Source: Gnetum montanum
Lineage: Eukaryota > Streptophyta > Gnetopsida > Gnetales > Gnetaceae
Direction: 5' to 3'
DNA: 64,000 bases
NCBI GenBank assembly: GCA_015680685.1
Contig: MNCI01008409.1
Coordinates: 44,516-108,515, forward strand
Shown here: positions 1 to 11,338 of the stretch, one piece after another
Layout of the letters: each line of letters starts with the position of its first letter
Numbering within the stretch: the first letter of the stretch is position 1
The notes under the pieces: generated by a model
Told to the model about the DNA's origin: nothing
The model's database searches: none
The model's input: the letters and a program-made list of their open reading frames with translations, nothing else
Translations under genes and position numbers: made by a program

Positions 1-192
1 GATCATGTGCATGTCCAAGTACGTCACACTTGAATAAAGGTTTCGTACAATTACAAGCATCACACTACGAGCATGCACTGGGAAAATATTCTAACTCTTG
101 CAGGAACAAAATGCAAGATTCTGGCTACAAATAATTCCTAAGATGCCTAAGTGTGGCGGAAGCACACTTATTTATAGGCTAGAACAGACGTT
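1..192 (-). repeat. LTR fragment of the TGAT...CATCA superfamily, truncated
   Basis: The first bases match the inner part of the minus-strand LTRs of element B (near 14680 and 22420): a GATCATGTGCATG block, an 'acttgaataaagg' block and, near 160-180, an inverted TATA box (tttataggct). The window edge cuts one end. The other end breaks off just after the TATA box, where copia-type coding sequence begins, so the U3 and terminal TGAT are missing. No target duplication can be tested. It could be the remnant of an insertion into the copia element or a deletion junction. Confidence 0.7.
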
Positions 193-198
193 GCGTAA

Positions 199-2258
199 AT
201 GGGGTTGTGTATATGGGACCTAGTATACGCAGTCCTTGATAACCATGATTCATTAGTTGGATATGCTAAACAATCTAAGGGATACAAATTTTATTGCCCA
301 TCACATACTACTAGGTTTGTGGAATCAAGGAATGCTAAATTTCTTGAGAATGACTTGATTAGGGAGAGAAGTAGATCTTGGAACATTGTTCCTGAGATAG
401 ATCATATAGATGCTCAACCTGCTACTTCAAATGATAGATTGATTGTTGTGCACAATATGCCTAAAGCATAAATGCGTAATGAACAACAGCTAGTCATTGA
501 AGTTCCACAAACTACTGATCAAGAAGTAGTAGATCTAGCTAAATAGCATATACCAGAACCTGTTGAACAACCTGTTGGACATCATGATCCTCAAGAGAAT
601 GATGAACCAACATTAAGAAGATCTACTAAAGTAAGGTGATCAACAATTCCTAGTGACTATATGGTGTATCTGCAGGAGTTTGACTACAACATAGGAGATG
701 AAAATGATCCCAAAACGTTTTCACAAGCCATGAGTTATAAGGAATCTAACTTGTGGTATGATGTCATGAAAGACGAGATGAACTCTATGTCATCTAATCG
801 AGTCTGTGATCTTGTAAAGTTTCCTGATGGTGTAAAAGCCATTGGATGCAAATGGGTCTTCAAGACTAAGAAAGACTCATTAGGCAACATTGAAAGATAT
901 AAGGCTAGACTTCGCTAAAGGGTTCACTCAGAAAGAGGGAATAGATTATAAGGAGATGTTTTCTACTATATCTAAGGACTTCCTTCATGTTATTGTGGCA
1001 TTGGTTGCCCATTTTGATCTTGAGTTACATCAAATGGATGTGAAAGCAACATTCCTTAATGGTGATCTAGAGGAAGAGGTTTATATGAAACACAACCTGA
1101 AGGATTTTCCTCTAGTGATGGTGAGTAATTGGTATGCAAGCTCAAGAAATCCATATATGGATTGAAATAGGCCTCTTGTCAATGGTACTTAAAATTCCAT
1201 GATATCATCACTTCATTTGGTTTTGAAGAAAACATCATGGATCAATGTATATACTAGAAGGTCAATGGAAGTAAAATCTATCTCCTTGTTCTATATGTGG
1301 ATGATATCCTTCTTGCAACCAACAATAGTGGATTTCTATATGAGGTGAACCATTTTCTCTCTAAGAATTTCAACATGAAGGATATGGATGAGGCATCTTA
1401 TGTCATTGACATTCAAATCCATAAGGACAGATCTAGATGTATTTTAGGATTGTCGTAGGAAACCTATATCAATAAAGTTTTAGAGAGGTTTCGAATGAAA
1501 GATTGTTCATCAAGTGTAGCATCCATTGTGAAGGGTGACAGGTTAAATTTGAACCAATGCCCTAGGAATGATTTACAGAAAAGTTAGATAAGTAACATTT
1601 TGTATGCTTCAACTTTTGAAAGCCTTATGTATGCTCAGGTCTGCACAAGACCTAACATTGCATTTGCTATGGGAATGTTTGGTAGATATCAGAGTAATCT
1701 AGGTATTGACCACTAGAGGGCTACAAAGAAAGTGATGAGGTACCTTCAAGGTACAAACGATGACATGTTTATGTATAAACGAACTGACTCCTTGGAGGTG
1801 ACTGGCTACTCCGACTCAAACTTTGTTGACTGTGTTGATTCATGGAAATCAACATCTGGTTATGTTTTTCTGCTAGCTGGAGGAGTGGAAAACAAACTTT
1901 GGTTACTACTTCCAACATAGAGGCAAAGTTCATTTTATGTTTTGAGGCTACTTCACATGGTGTATGGCTAAAGAGTTTCATATCAGGGCTTAGAATTGTG
2001 GATTCTATATCTAGGCCATTAAGAATGTTTTGTGATAATTTAGTTGCTATCTTTATGGCTAAGAATAATAAGAGTGGTAGTCAAAGTAAACACATCAACA
2101 TAAAGTACATAGCCATTAGGGAATGCATTAAGGAAAACAAAGTGATCATTGGGCATATAAACATTAAATTGATGATAGTTGATCCTTTGACAAAAGGAAT
2201 GCCACCGAAGACATTTAAGGATTATGTTGTTCGGATGGGACTTGGTTCCATAATGTAA
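199..2258 (+). pseudogene. Ty1/copia pol remnant (integrase C-end, RT, RNase H)
   Basis: Broken polyprotein of a Ty1/copia retrotransposon, which would have supplied cDNA synthesis and integration. In order: the post-integrase segment typical of copia (GYAKQSKGYKFYCPSH near 255-305); the RT start with CKWVFKTKK near 850; RT motif A around HQMDVKATFLNGDLEEEVYM (1028-1088); the RT catalytic YVDD motif followed by ILLAT at about 1294-1320; then RNase H with VTGYSDSNF, FCDN and SKHINIKY (1798-2110), ending PLTKGMPPKTF and a stop near 2258. The amino half (Gag, protease, most of integrase) is absent because the left end is fused to an LTR fragment. There are frameshifts near 905 and 1885 and several stops, for example around 1168, 1255, 1457 and 1585. 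It is a fossil; the copia lineage is not resolved. Confidence 0.93.
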
Positions 2259-2832
2259 TTTGTTGTACATATAACTTGATAGTCTTAACGAAATTCTTAT
2301 TTAGTTGTGCTATTTTCTCATATAGTTTGTGCATATAGTTATGAGAGAAAATTCACATATGGTAGGACCTAGAATGAACATTGGTTTATTCATAAAGCTA
2401 GTTACCATATAAGGAATTATGTTGAGAGATAATGCATTATAATACTTGAAAGATAAGACTTACATTAAGAGGAATTATTGCCATGATTCATACATTTATT
2501 TCTTGAAATCTGGACTTGATTAAACATGGCCACTATATCCACTAACACATTTTTATGAGTTAGTTAACACATCAAGGTGGTCTCTATATCTGGTAATGAA
2601 TTTTTTATGCATTGACATTAGGTCTCTTATGGTAACCAATTTTGTGGTCTATAAATTTATTTGTAATAGGAGAACAAAGGCATCGGGAATCGCACTAGCA
2701 TTGTAGTTCTCATCCCTTTCATAGACACTTAGAGGTTGGTTGCATACACCATCATTGCAGAGTGTCGGTGTGAAAGAAGAATCTAAATGCCAAGTTTAAT
2801 TTGAGGCATTAATGGCTGGAGGTCAATTTAAT
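2259..2832 (+). other. Non-coding 3' flank of the copia remnant, possible 3' LTR
   Basis: No coding sequence. The stretch follows the RNase H stop directly, where a copia polypurine tract and 3' LTR would lie. It contains a TATA-like tctataaatttat near 2650, which would fit an LTR promoter, but there is no second copy in the window to define LTR ends. Confidence 0.35.
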
Positions 2833-2996
2833 TTGCTTAGGCATTGTGCATTTCCGGTTATTTATGCATGTGAATTTTTTATGCCATTTGCTTCCACATT
2901 GTTCATTTTTGGTTATTTATGCATGTGAATTTCTTGTGCCATATGCTTCTATATTGTGCATTTCCTATTATCTATGCATGTAAATTTCTTGTGCAA
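2833..2996. repeat. 55-bp tandem repeat, three diverged copies
   Basis: Three consecutive units start at 2833, 2889 and 2944. Each carries 'attgtgcatttc', then 'ttatttatgcatgtgaatt', then 'cttgtgcca'. Units are about 55 bp and roughly 80-90% alike by eye. It is a local duplication in non-coding DNA, ending about 85 bp before element E. Confidence 0.75.
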
Positions 2997-3086
2997 TCCA
3001 CAAATTTTGTCTTACAATTCTTTTAATCGAATTTTTTTTTTATTTTTTCTAGTGAGAAGAAGATGGATCAGTATGTAGCTAACTAT
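2997..3086. other. Short spacer ending in E target duplication actat
   Basis: AT-rich spacer with a T run. It ends with actat (3082-3086), the left copy of the candidate 5-bp target duplication of element E; the right copy is at 35067-35071. Confidence 0.55.
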
Positions 3087-5192
3087 TGAGGTCAGCCTCG
3101 CCCATGCTAGGCACAAGGCCATGATTAATAATTTTGATTTCAATATATATATATATATACACACATTGTCAAACTTTGCAATCTCTATATAATTTTAAAA
3201 TTATTTCAATAGTCCCCAAAAGGATTACAGTTGTGACATATTGGCTAGGGAAGAAAGTTTTAGAAAGAAAAAAAATAATAAAAGAAAGACAAAATCCATA
3301 TTTGTTAATATTTTAAAAATTGAAATAAAAAAAAAAGTCTAAATATCTTTGAAGCCAAAACTTTAACTTCATTACTATGAGTTAGACATTAGTAAACTAA
3401 AATTTTATCAAAGGGAATTCTTTTTAATTTATAATAAACCAAAGATTCTTACCGTTAAGATAACACCTCATTATAAAACAAATCATTCAATTTCATATAA
3501 CATTATTGAATCATACCCTCATTCAAATGTAAGGAACATGTGCACGATGGCCATTTCTGTTTCACACACGTGGCGTGAGATAAGTGCATGGCGCAAGCGT
3601 CGTTGCATCTAACATCATCATATAAATGCAAAACATAAATACAAAAGCAGACTCTGAGCATCTACATTGCTGTCGTGGGAGTTCAGTAAAAGTAAAACTC
3701 GACTGTAATTGGGTACCCAAACCCAAAACTAGATTGCAGCACCTGCACCCTTAGTTTTGTGCGATGTCCAGCAGAAACATCGCAATCCTACCGTTTTTTA
3801 CATCTTTCAATGTTGGAATCATGCCAATGTTTTTTCTTTTTTTGGTTTACTAAAATGAAACATTATTATTTTCTTTCTTCTTTGTTGAATGATTTGCACG
3901 AGTCTCTAATTATGTGCCATAATACTATTGTTTGCTTTTTCCTAATGGATCTTAGTGACTCCTACTTTCAAATAAATTAATGCTGTAATTCTATTTTTAA
4001 ACTTCGTCATTGACTAACTAATTACAGCAACTTCATTTAGCATTATCTTACTGTCATTTGCCATCTTACTTTATTGACTTATCTTGTATTATTTTAATGG
4101 GTTAGGATGACAAGCCATCTTAAAACTTCCTAGCCCATAGGGATGTTACGCGCCTAACATGGTGGTAGTGATAACCGTTGATAGTGGGCACATTAGTGAA
4201 TGCCATAGTGGCAAATGTGGGCGATGGACCTTACGTGATGGGCATTCAATGATAGTAATGGTGATGGTAATTAGAATAGAACATGGGTGTGAGTTGGTCG
4301 GCAGTTACGTCAGTTAGTGGCAGTGGTAGCTACAGTTACCATGGCGGGAACGTGGCGGGCACTTTAAAACACCTGCAATGGCTATAAACGAGGGGCAGCG
4401 GTGATCTTCAATAGTAGGAGGGTACGCTCTCTCTTCTTTAGGGTCTGCATTTCTTTAGCAGCAATGCAGATTGCGCAGCCCACACATAGGGCTCTTTGTC
4501 TCCTTTTCTCCCTCTTGCAGTGGTACATCTCTTTGATTGCAGACAACACAAGCGGTGGGACACATGATGGTTGCAACTAGTAGTTGTGGTGGACATAGAC
4601 ACATCTACAATGTATCAAAAGCAGTGTTGTTGGTGGTTGGGAGGCTGTAGGTGGCGCATAAGAGGTGGTAGATGACGGTAGGCTTTTAGCAACTATGGTT
4701 GCTACCCTATGCAAACTATGGCAGACAATCTCTCTTTCTCTCTTGCTTCTCCTCCTCACTTTTTTTTTCTCTCTAGGTAGTGCATGTGCTTGGCGAAATC
4801 ACGAACGATCTTTATTTTGCCTCCTCTCCTCCTTGGCACGGGGCAGTCCTTCTCTCTCGTGTTGTAGCAACTACGACATCAGTGCTAGAGGGGTAGCATC
4901 TCCCCACAATAGTCTCTCTTTCTCTCTCTCCCTCTTCAAGTGATGGTGATAGTCTTCCTACCAGTGGATGCCATCGACAATGATGGACCGATAGCATCAA
5001 CCGGAAAATTTATTTCTTTTAGTTACTTATTGTATTCAAGACAATCATTTAATTTAAATTCTAAATTTTTCTAGTTTGGTTTTTCATTTTCAAAAGGCCA
5101 TGTAGCCCTCTCCTGTTAAGACTATTCCTAGGTTTCCGTACCCATATGGGAAGCACCCTAGGCAATAGTATCCTAAAACGAGTTTTCTTTCT
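3087..5192 (+). repeat. Element E 5' LTR
   Basis: Aligns along its length with the right LTR pieces: TGAGGTCAGCC at the start against TGAGGTCAACC at 23924; 'gattcttaccgttaagataacacc' in both (3446 and 24280); the aaataaattaatg stretch at 3970 that F interrupts in the other copy; the region near 4415 interrupted there by H; and 'cctaggcaatagt' near the end. The end is set where similarity stops (gttttctttc). Short open frames inside, including a CT-rich stretch around 4730-4940, have no family resemblance and are not called. Confidence 0.85.
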
Positions 5193-5724
5193 GGATATAG
5201 AAGGAGGGTCTTTCTCTTGCCTTTTGTTTATAAGCTTTTCTTACCATTTTTCTAGCCTTTGCTATCCCATTTTCTAAAATATCTATTTTCTATCCTTTGC
5301 CAATCCCTATTCTGTTTTTATTTACCGAAAATTTCATTTTTCTTATTTTAAACTTGTTTTATTAAAATTTCTAAACTTTCGAGTCTCATCACCCATTTTT
5401 CTTTGATCCTTTTTTGAAAACCCTTGTTTCTCAGTTCCATTTTCAAATTTGTGTTTTGGCGGTCCTTACCTTAGTCTTGGGGTAGGTAATGTGGTTTTAT
5501 TTAATTTTGCAATTTTAAATTTATTTTCCTAAAATTTTGCATTTTACTGTTGGCCTTTTTAATTTTATAAGTATTACAATTTTATATTTATGTTCCTTTT
5601 AAATTTTTTTTAAAATAGCATATTTTGGTGTTTTTTAAAAAAAATTATATTATTGCAATATTTCTTTACTTTTCATGCAATTTTATAGTTTATTTTAACA
5701 TTTATTTTCTGTAATTTTTGTTTT
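5193..5724 (+). other. Element E untranslated leader
   Basis: AT-rich, non-coding sequence between the E 5' LTR and the first Gag codons. A TGG directly after the LTR could start a primer-binding site, but the following bases do not match a tRNA 3' end that I recognise. Confidence 0.5.
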
Positions 5725-5926
5725 ATGACTAAACTCTCCTCTACGCCTAGCCGACCAACTAAACATCACTTTACATTTAGGAAACCAAGAGCTTCACGTT
5801 TCCCAAGTTATATTTTTAGGAGAACCAGAACTAGGATGGTAGCCAATCAACCCCTGGCTCCCCTAGTGAGTAATTCATTTAACTTTACTAACTATCATGA
5901 TATCCCAAGTCACTCTAGAACATAAA
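5725..5926 (+). pseudogene. Element E gag, N-terminal fragment
   Basis: A 66-codon frame starting ATG ACT AAA, rich in Arg, Lys, Ser and Pro, ending within the ATAAA target site where element A inserted. Its position after the leader and before the capsid segment resuming at 11339 makes it the amino end of E Gag. The stop lies in the target duplication itself. Frame continuity with the capsid segment is lost, so a frameshift or the insertion broke it. Confidence 0.55.
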
Positions 5927-6276
5927 TGATGGGATGCGATATCGCGTACGCGAGCACACATTTGTATATGGCAATAAAGACAAACTTTCTAATAAACCTT
6001 GTAACATGTGGACTAAGCTAAATAGGAATTAATTATTGTTAAATGTTTAAATGCTTTCCTAAATAATTAATCTCTCTCAACCTTTGACTCTCGTAGTTAA
6101 GTGCACTCAGTATGACCGCTTCAAGCATGTGTGTAACGCTTGGTAACCTAGTAACGAGTAGTGTTTGGTAATCTTAGCAGTGTTGCATTGGTTCAAGGTG
6201 TGTATGGCAAGTGGCAACGAATACTAGTGCTAGGACAATTAGAACTTAGTTAGTGAATAGTTAGCAAAAGTAGTCA
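5927..6276 (+). repeat. Element A 5' LTR, internally deleted and truncated
   Basis: Starts TGATGGGATGCGATATCGCGTACGCG and then jumps directly to 'agcacacatttgtatatgg', which in the intact 3' LTR lies near 10758. About 170 bp holding the TATA box and transcription start are lost, and the left breakpoint lies inside the GATATC/CGTACG palindrome. Similarity continues to about 6276 (agtagtca), where the sequence passes into gag at 'tgatgcatgtgccttgca'. The LTR 3' end and primer site are absent. Confidence 0.88.
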
Positions 6277-6284
6277 TGATGCAT

Positions 6285-8170
6285 GTGCCTTGCAGAATAT
6301 CAAGAATGAATGACAAAAACTAATGTTGTTCCCAAGGGCACTAGTGAAAGAAGTGGAAAGCTGGTACCGGTCCTTAGAACCGGAATCCATTTGGAGGTGG
6401 AATACGATGCTAGGACTGTTTAATGATAAGTATCAAACATACTCCTGGGTGTCAAACTTGCGAAAGCAAATCCAAGGATGGAAGAAAGGAACTCATGAAC
6501 CCTTGGATGCTACCATGGGCCATTACTATGCATTGTTACATTGTTGCCCAGGCCATGGTTATTCGTAGCGAGATCAACTATGCCATCTCGTAGATGGACT
6601 TAGGCATGAAACAAGGAGAGCCCTTGGAACATACGCCCAAGGGAGATTATCAGAGCTTAGGTCTCATCAGGTCCATAGATTGCTGGAATAAGTAGCCAAG
6701 GAAGAAGGGGAGCTACGTAAGAGAGAAAGTGCAGAAGAGTACAATCACAATCCTTCCCTCCAAAAAAGGGGAGTGAGATTCTATGAGGAGGAGGAAGAGT
6801 CACCACTTGAAGAGATGGTGAATAGGAAAACTTTGCTGCTCCAAAAATTAACAACAGAAGTGTTGGCAAAGGTAGACCAAATGTGGGACTCCTTGGATAG
6901 TAGATTTGAAATAGTTCTCTAGTCTAAGGAGCGAAGTAGTGACTATGATAAAAATAAAAAGAGGGACATGGACAATGCATGCTGCAACAAAGGTAAGGGT
7001 AAACTGGTCATCACCGAAGAGGTTGTGGATTCTGATATGGATAATGATGGTGGATGTGAGATATGCTAATACGACCATCCTAAGGGATGTTGCCCAGTAA
7101 TCTCACACCTACAAGAGTCTGGGATGTATGCACTCAACCCAAGACTTAACAAACGACAAGCACCCTGACGGTTACCTTATCCCCAAGGTAACCCAAGGTA
7201 GTTCCACCAACCTTTAACGTATTATCCAAGTGGAACTCCACCACAACCTATTGAGCAACACCAATAGTGGCAATACCCACAGTCATGGGGGATGCCAGCA
7301 CCAAGGCAACAATACCCTTACCGGCAACCGGATCCATATGGCTACTATGTGTAGTAGCCAATCTCTCCACGTGACTTTGTTGGTCACGTGACTCCACAAC
7401 ATCACTACCAAGCTTGGGAGTATTATAGGACTCTTTCTCCTAGGAGAGACAACCCACAAACATACCATCCTCAAAATCCATCCACAATTCTCACACTGAT
7501 AGCTCCATTACCACCTGCTCCAGTAATGCAAAGGGAACTCCCCACTCAACCACAACAACATAATGCTACGAGAGTTGTGAACCTCCAACTTGCTGTTGGT
7601 CCTAACAACCGTACAAAGAGAAGACCTTTCTTCAGGACCAACAGTCCAACCAAGCTCTCATATCCGCATGTGATTGAGTCTTTGAATGATCCTCCATCAA
7701 ATAAGGCTTTGGAGCTCCCTTCAAACCAAAAATAGAGCTCAATGCACATAGTTATGTTAACACATGCTATCATTGATTGGATTAAGGAGGACCACCTTCC
7801 TAGGAAATTCTCTAACCTCGGAAGCCCTTTAATCTATCTCTAAGTTGTTGGGAGTGAACCTTGTAAAGCTCTTCTAGACTTAGGTTTCGGAGTCAACTTG
7901 ATATCACAAGAGATGTATAAAGCCTGGAACTTGCCTCCATTAAAGAAGAACAATATTCACTTAGAGCTGGTTGACCAGTCCATCACTGTTCCCTTGGGAT
8001 TGGTGGAGGATGTCGTTACCATTATGTGTGGGTGGTCATACCCAGCTGATTTCCTAGTGATACAAGTAAATAATGACAAAGGGGACTTCCCAATAATAAT
8101 GAGAAGGGCATGGCTAAGTACCATAAACACACGCCTAGGAATCCGCAATCTTTCCCTGGAAATATCTTAG
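6285..8170 (+). pseudogene. Element A gag-protease remnant
   Basis: One reading frame with stops covers Gag from the middle of capsid through protease. Landmarks are VKEVESWYRSLEPESI near 6345, HEPLDATMGHYY near 6495, the coiled linker KRESAEEYN near 6720, a zinc knuckle of CX2CX3HX4C form near 7055-7095 (just after its second Cys the Gln codon of D has become a stop), a Pro/Gln-rich tail (7140-7735), then the aspartic protease with LLDLGFGVNLISQEMYKAWN (7871-7930) and the flap-side LVIQVNNDKGDFPII. The DLG triad form is usual for plant Athila/Tat-type gypsy proteases. The start is gone with the deletion near 6276. Stops occur at about 6567, 6690, 6921, 7068 and 7737. Confidence 0.88.
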
Positions 8171-8683
8171 GAAAACACTTTTGAGAAGATCGAGAAGAAG
8201 AAAGTTTCATGCATCACATACAACGATACAGGGTGCGATTGCATATAGGAATGTTCAACATTGCCTATATGCAATCAGTGTGCCCAAGAAATTAACATAC
8301 AAAAGTGCTTATATGTAGCAACCACACAACAAGAAAACACCCAGTGGTTGACAACTAATCAAGAGAGCAACTCACCAATGTGCATGGGACTAACTAAGAG
8401 AACAACTTGCACTCACGTCGAAACCATAGATGCATTGGAGCAAGAGCGTCACCAACTTCCAGACCTTAACCTAAAAACATCAATTGGGGGAAGTTGGAAA
8501 CTTCTAAAAAATTCAAACAAATACTCCGATAAGAGAATACTAGTTAGCGTGCAACAGACCAAAGCTTATCATGAATCTAGAATGGTCAGTGCACATAGCA
8601 CATCGGAGAAAGGACGACCTCGCTCATTATTTCAGATCTCCCCCTTTCAACTCAGTCATGGGGGAGATGGCCACCTATGCTGA
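8171..8683 (+). pseudogene. Element A post-protease linker, pol-deletion junction and pol C-tail
   Basis: Matches D from its post-protease linker (near 46140) up to 'gggggaagttggaa...aaattcaaacaa', then from 8527 matches D near 49187 (gataagaga...gtgcgacagaccaaa). The intervening 2.7 kb of D, holding exactly RT, RNase H and integrase, is missing. After the junction comes the short C-tail with VQQTKAYHESRM. The segment reads open across the junction, which may be chance. Confidence 0.85.
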
Positions 8684-10560
8684 TCAATCGAGGCCCTTAG
8701 TTCCTTTTTAAGTTTTTGTTTTACACATTTTTGTTTTACAAATTTCTTTAACTTTTCTTGTTTTTGTTTTGTACCATCGTTTATACTCTTTTATTTCTTT
8801 GTGTGTTGATTTGTTTGTTTGTTAGGTTCGTCACTTAATAAGTGCTCCTGATGATGGTATGAACTGTATTCTATTGATTGCCAATGTTTTGTTTTTACCT
8901 TTGAGTTATAATTTTGATACTAAGGTATGGTTCTTTTGATATAACAGGCAATGAGTCCACGTCATCCATGCATTCATAAATTTCTATGGTCTCTCTTGTC
9001 TTGGAAATGTATAGTCCGTTTCTTAATAATAAGAACTATCAACGAATTGGTGACTGGGTATTTCTCAAACTAAGGAAGGCCTCAAGGATTGAAAAGGGTA
9101 TGACTTCAAGGGGATTTGATGCATTTGTGTTGGCCATTGTCTTTGGTGCTTGGATGTTTTCTTCTTGAGTTTTCCTTACCATTCTGACGTTGCTCCATTA
9201 TCGGGAAGCTAAGCTAATAAAAATAAAAAGTCTTTGCATGGTGTGGTTCTCACGTAAAAAAAAAAAAAGAAAAAAAAAACTGTGAGACTTCAAAGCACAC
9301 CCCTTAGATGAAATAATCATCTAGGCTACAAGCATTGGTTATGGAACTAACTAAACCTATTCCCTCTAACTAAGGCCCTTTCTCGCTTCCTACTTTTTCC
9401 TTTTTTGTTTTGTTAGAATGGTGGTGACTCTTTGATGGAAGCATTCTTGCTACTTCAAGTGGATGGATTGGCCAAGTGTGTTAATGCAAAGTCATTGGAT
9501 GTGGATTGTTTGAGGCTAGATTTGGAATGAGATCTACTAAGTCACATTAACCATTAATACACAAGGGGCTATACACCACCTTGTTCTTGAGATCCCATTT
9601 TATTCTCTTCTTTCCATCATTCTTTCTCCTTTGTTCACCTCATTGCCGATTGTATCAGTAGTCTATATTTTGGTTGATGCATTGTTTTCTTTTTGGTAAA
9701 CTCTTGTGGTTAAGACTTTAACTCTTGCTTCCAAGTGGCATTTCTAGAGCCTACGGACTCTTTGAATGTGGGAATGTCAGGGCATTGAGGGCATGAGCCT
9801 GCTTTGGGGAGGACCCACTGGCATTCCTATTTGGTCCATTAGTTAATTTCTTTTCCTTAAACATTTTCGTAATCAACATTTATTTTGTTCATTCCCATCT
9901 CTGACATCCATTTCATCAGTGTTGAAATTTTTTCTTTTTCTCCATCTTTCTTATTCCTTTTCTTTTTCCATTCTATCGCTACCAGAGGTTCGCTCTTAGT
10001 CATGGGGGTCTTGGTCCAGTTTTTTCAATTTCTCTTAACCCCTATATCTTACACCTTCAGTAATCACTAGTGTTATACCTCCAAAGTCCGCATCAACCAG
10101 ATCAAAACTCAACCAATGGACCTTACACTGAGGTAAGGTATCAACTGTATTGTGATTCATTTACCATTGCTAATATAAGATTGTGTTGTGTGTGTAGATG
10201 GAAATCATACACCAATGGATTGGAGCTAGAGAAAACACTTAGGATGGACTGGTGCTGAAATAGTTATGCAAGGAACAAGATTGATGGCACACTTATGGAT
10301 GGACAACAAAAGGTGCAATCTTGGTATCAGCAGCAACAGACTTCTTCTTCTCTCTCTCTCTTCTTTCTCAGCTGCCAAATAAGGCTAGATGTCAAATGTA
10401 TATAGTGTTTACCCTTGTTGTCATGAACACTAATTTTGCCATGTATTGTAATGATGATCCATTCACATGTCATCCCATTCACCACTAGTGTCATTTTAGT
10501 CAATAATCCCATACCTTCTCAATATTTTGTAAGGAACTTGAGGATGAGTTTTCATTCAGT
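8684..10560 (+). other. Element A 3' non-coding region with internal polypurine-like sites
   Basis: About 1.9 kb without coding capacity, collinear with D 49300-51230. It opens next to a copy of CAGTCATGGGGGAGATGG (8653-8670) and holds a second TTAGTCATGGGGG (9997-10008). An A-rich run is at 9257-9280. These copies resemble the true polypurine tract directly before the 3' LTR. Confidence 0.75.
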
Positions 10561-10570
10561 CATGGGGGTA
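10561..10570 (+). promoter_or_regulatory. Element A polypurine tract
   Basis: CATGGGGGTA sits directly against the 3' LTR terminus TGATG. The same sequence stands in that position in H, and close variants in D, B and C. Confidence 0.85.
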
Positions 10571-11333
10571 TGATGTGATGCGATATTGCGGCTTGCCACA
10601 ATGTCTATAAATAAGAGGCATCTTTCCTTTGTTCACTCATCTAGATCTAGACCCTTAGCCAAACTATAGTAGTTTTACCATTCCAGAGTTAAAATAATTT
10701 CCATGTGCCTGAAGTAGGAGTCTTAAAGTGAACGATTCTTTATTCGAGCAAATTGTACCTGAGCACACATTTGTGTACGGCAATAAAGCCAAACTTTTTG
10801 ATAAACCTTGTAGCATGTGGACTAAGCTAAATAGGAATTAATTATTGTTAAATGTTTAAATGCTTTCCTAGATAATTAATCTCTCTCAACCTTTGACTCT
10901 CATAGTTAAGTGCACTCAGTACGACCGCTTCGAGCACGTGTGTAATGCTTGGTAACCTAGTAATGAGTAGCGTTTGGTAATCCTAGCAGTGCTGCACTGG
11001 TTCAGGGTATGTATGGCAAGTGGGAACGGATACTAGTGCTAGGAAAATTAGAACTTAGTTAGTGAATAGTTAGTGAAAGTAGTCATTTAGTTTTCCTCAC
11101 CTTTCCCCATTAGCGTAAAGACATTAAAAGATAAAAGACATAAAAATCATATACCTCAAGCTTACTTAACCATACAACCATGAAAATACAAGTAAGTTTG
11201 GGAAGACAGTGATTGATTAACCTTAAGTGTTCCATTAGGGCGCGTAAGGACTTAGTCCTTGGAGTTCAACCGGATCGCACGTGAAACAATCATATTCATA
11301 TGGTTGAGTGTAGGGGTACCTTGCCACTCATCA
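10571..11333 (+). repeat. Element A 3' LTR (763 bp)
   Basis: Runs from TGATGTGATGCGATATTGCG to GCCACTCATCA. It contains a degenerate GATATC palindrome, a TATA box (ctataaataagag, about 45 bp in), an AATAAAG signal near 10785, and the duplicated 'cttggtaacctagtaa' / 'tttggtaatcctagcag' motifs (10949-10988). U3 is short and R/U5 long. Confidence 0.92.
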
Positions 11334-11338
11334 ATAAA

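Larger units (their letters stand above)
5927..11333 (+). mobile_element. Element A: pol-deleted Ty3/gypsy retrotransposon, nested in E gag
   Basis: Flanked by perfect 5-bp duplications ataaa (5922-5926 and 11334-11338). The termini are TGATG at the left and CTCATCA at the right. Order: damaged 5' LTR, truncated gag, protease, a junction where RT, RNase H and integrase are missing, pol C-tail, long 3' non-coding region, polypurine tract, intact 3' LTR. It is closely related to D over gag, protease and 3' region. Compared with D it lacks the LTR 3' end, primer-binding site and Gag start (junction near 6276) and about 2.7 kb of pol (junction near 8522). It is immobile by itself. Confidence 0.93.

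Noticed and set aside
3140-3168. TA/CA dinucleotide run as a microsatellite locus
   Set aside because: Short, and matched by a shorter run in the other E LTR (23985-23993). It is part of the LTR.
4665-4943. Open frame with a hydrophobic, secreted-looking start on the plus strand
   Set aside because: It lies inside the E 5' LTR in a CT-rich block. The matching part of the 3' LTR (34540-34800) does not keep the frame.
8261-8683. 140-codon open frame taken for a novel protein
   Set aside because: It is the post-protease linker of A joined to the pol C-tail by the deletion. The open reading is a product of the junction.
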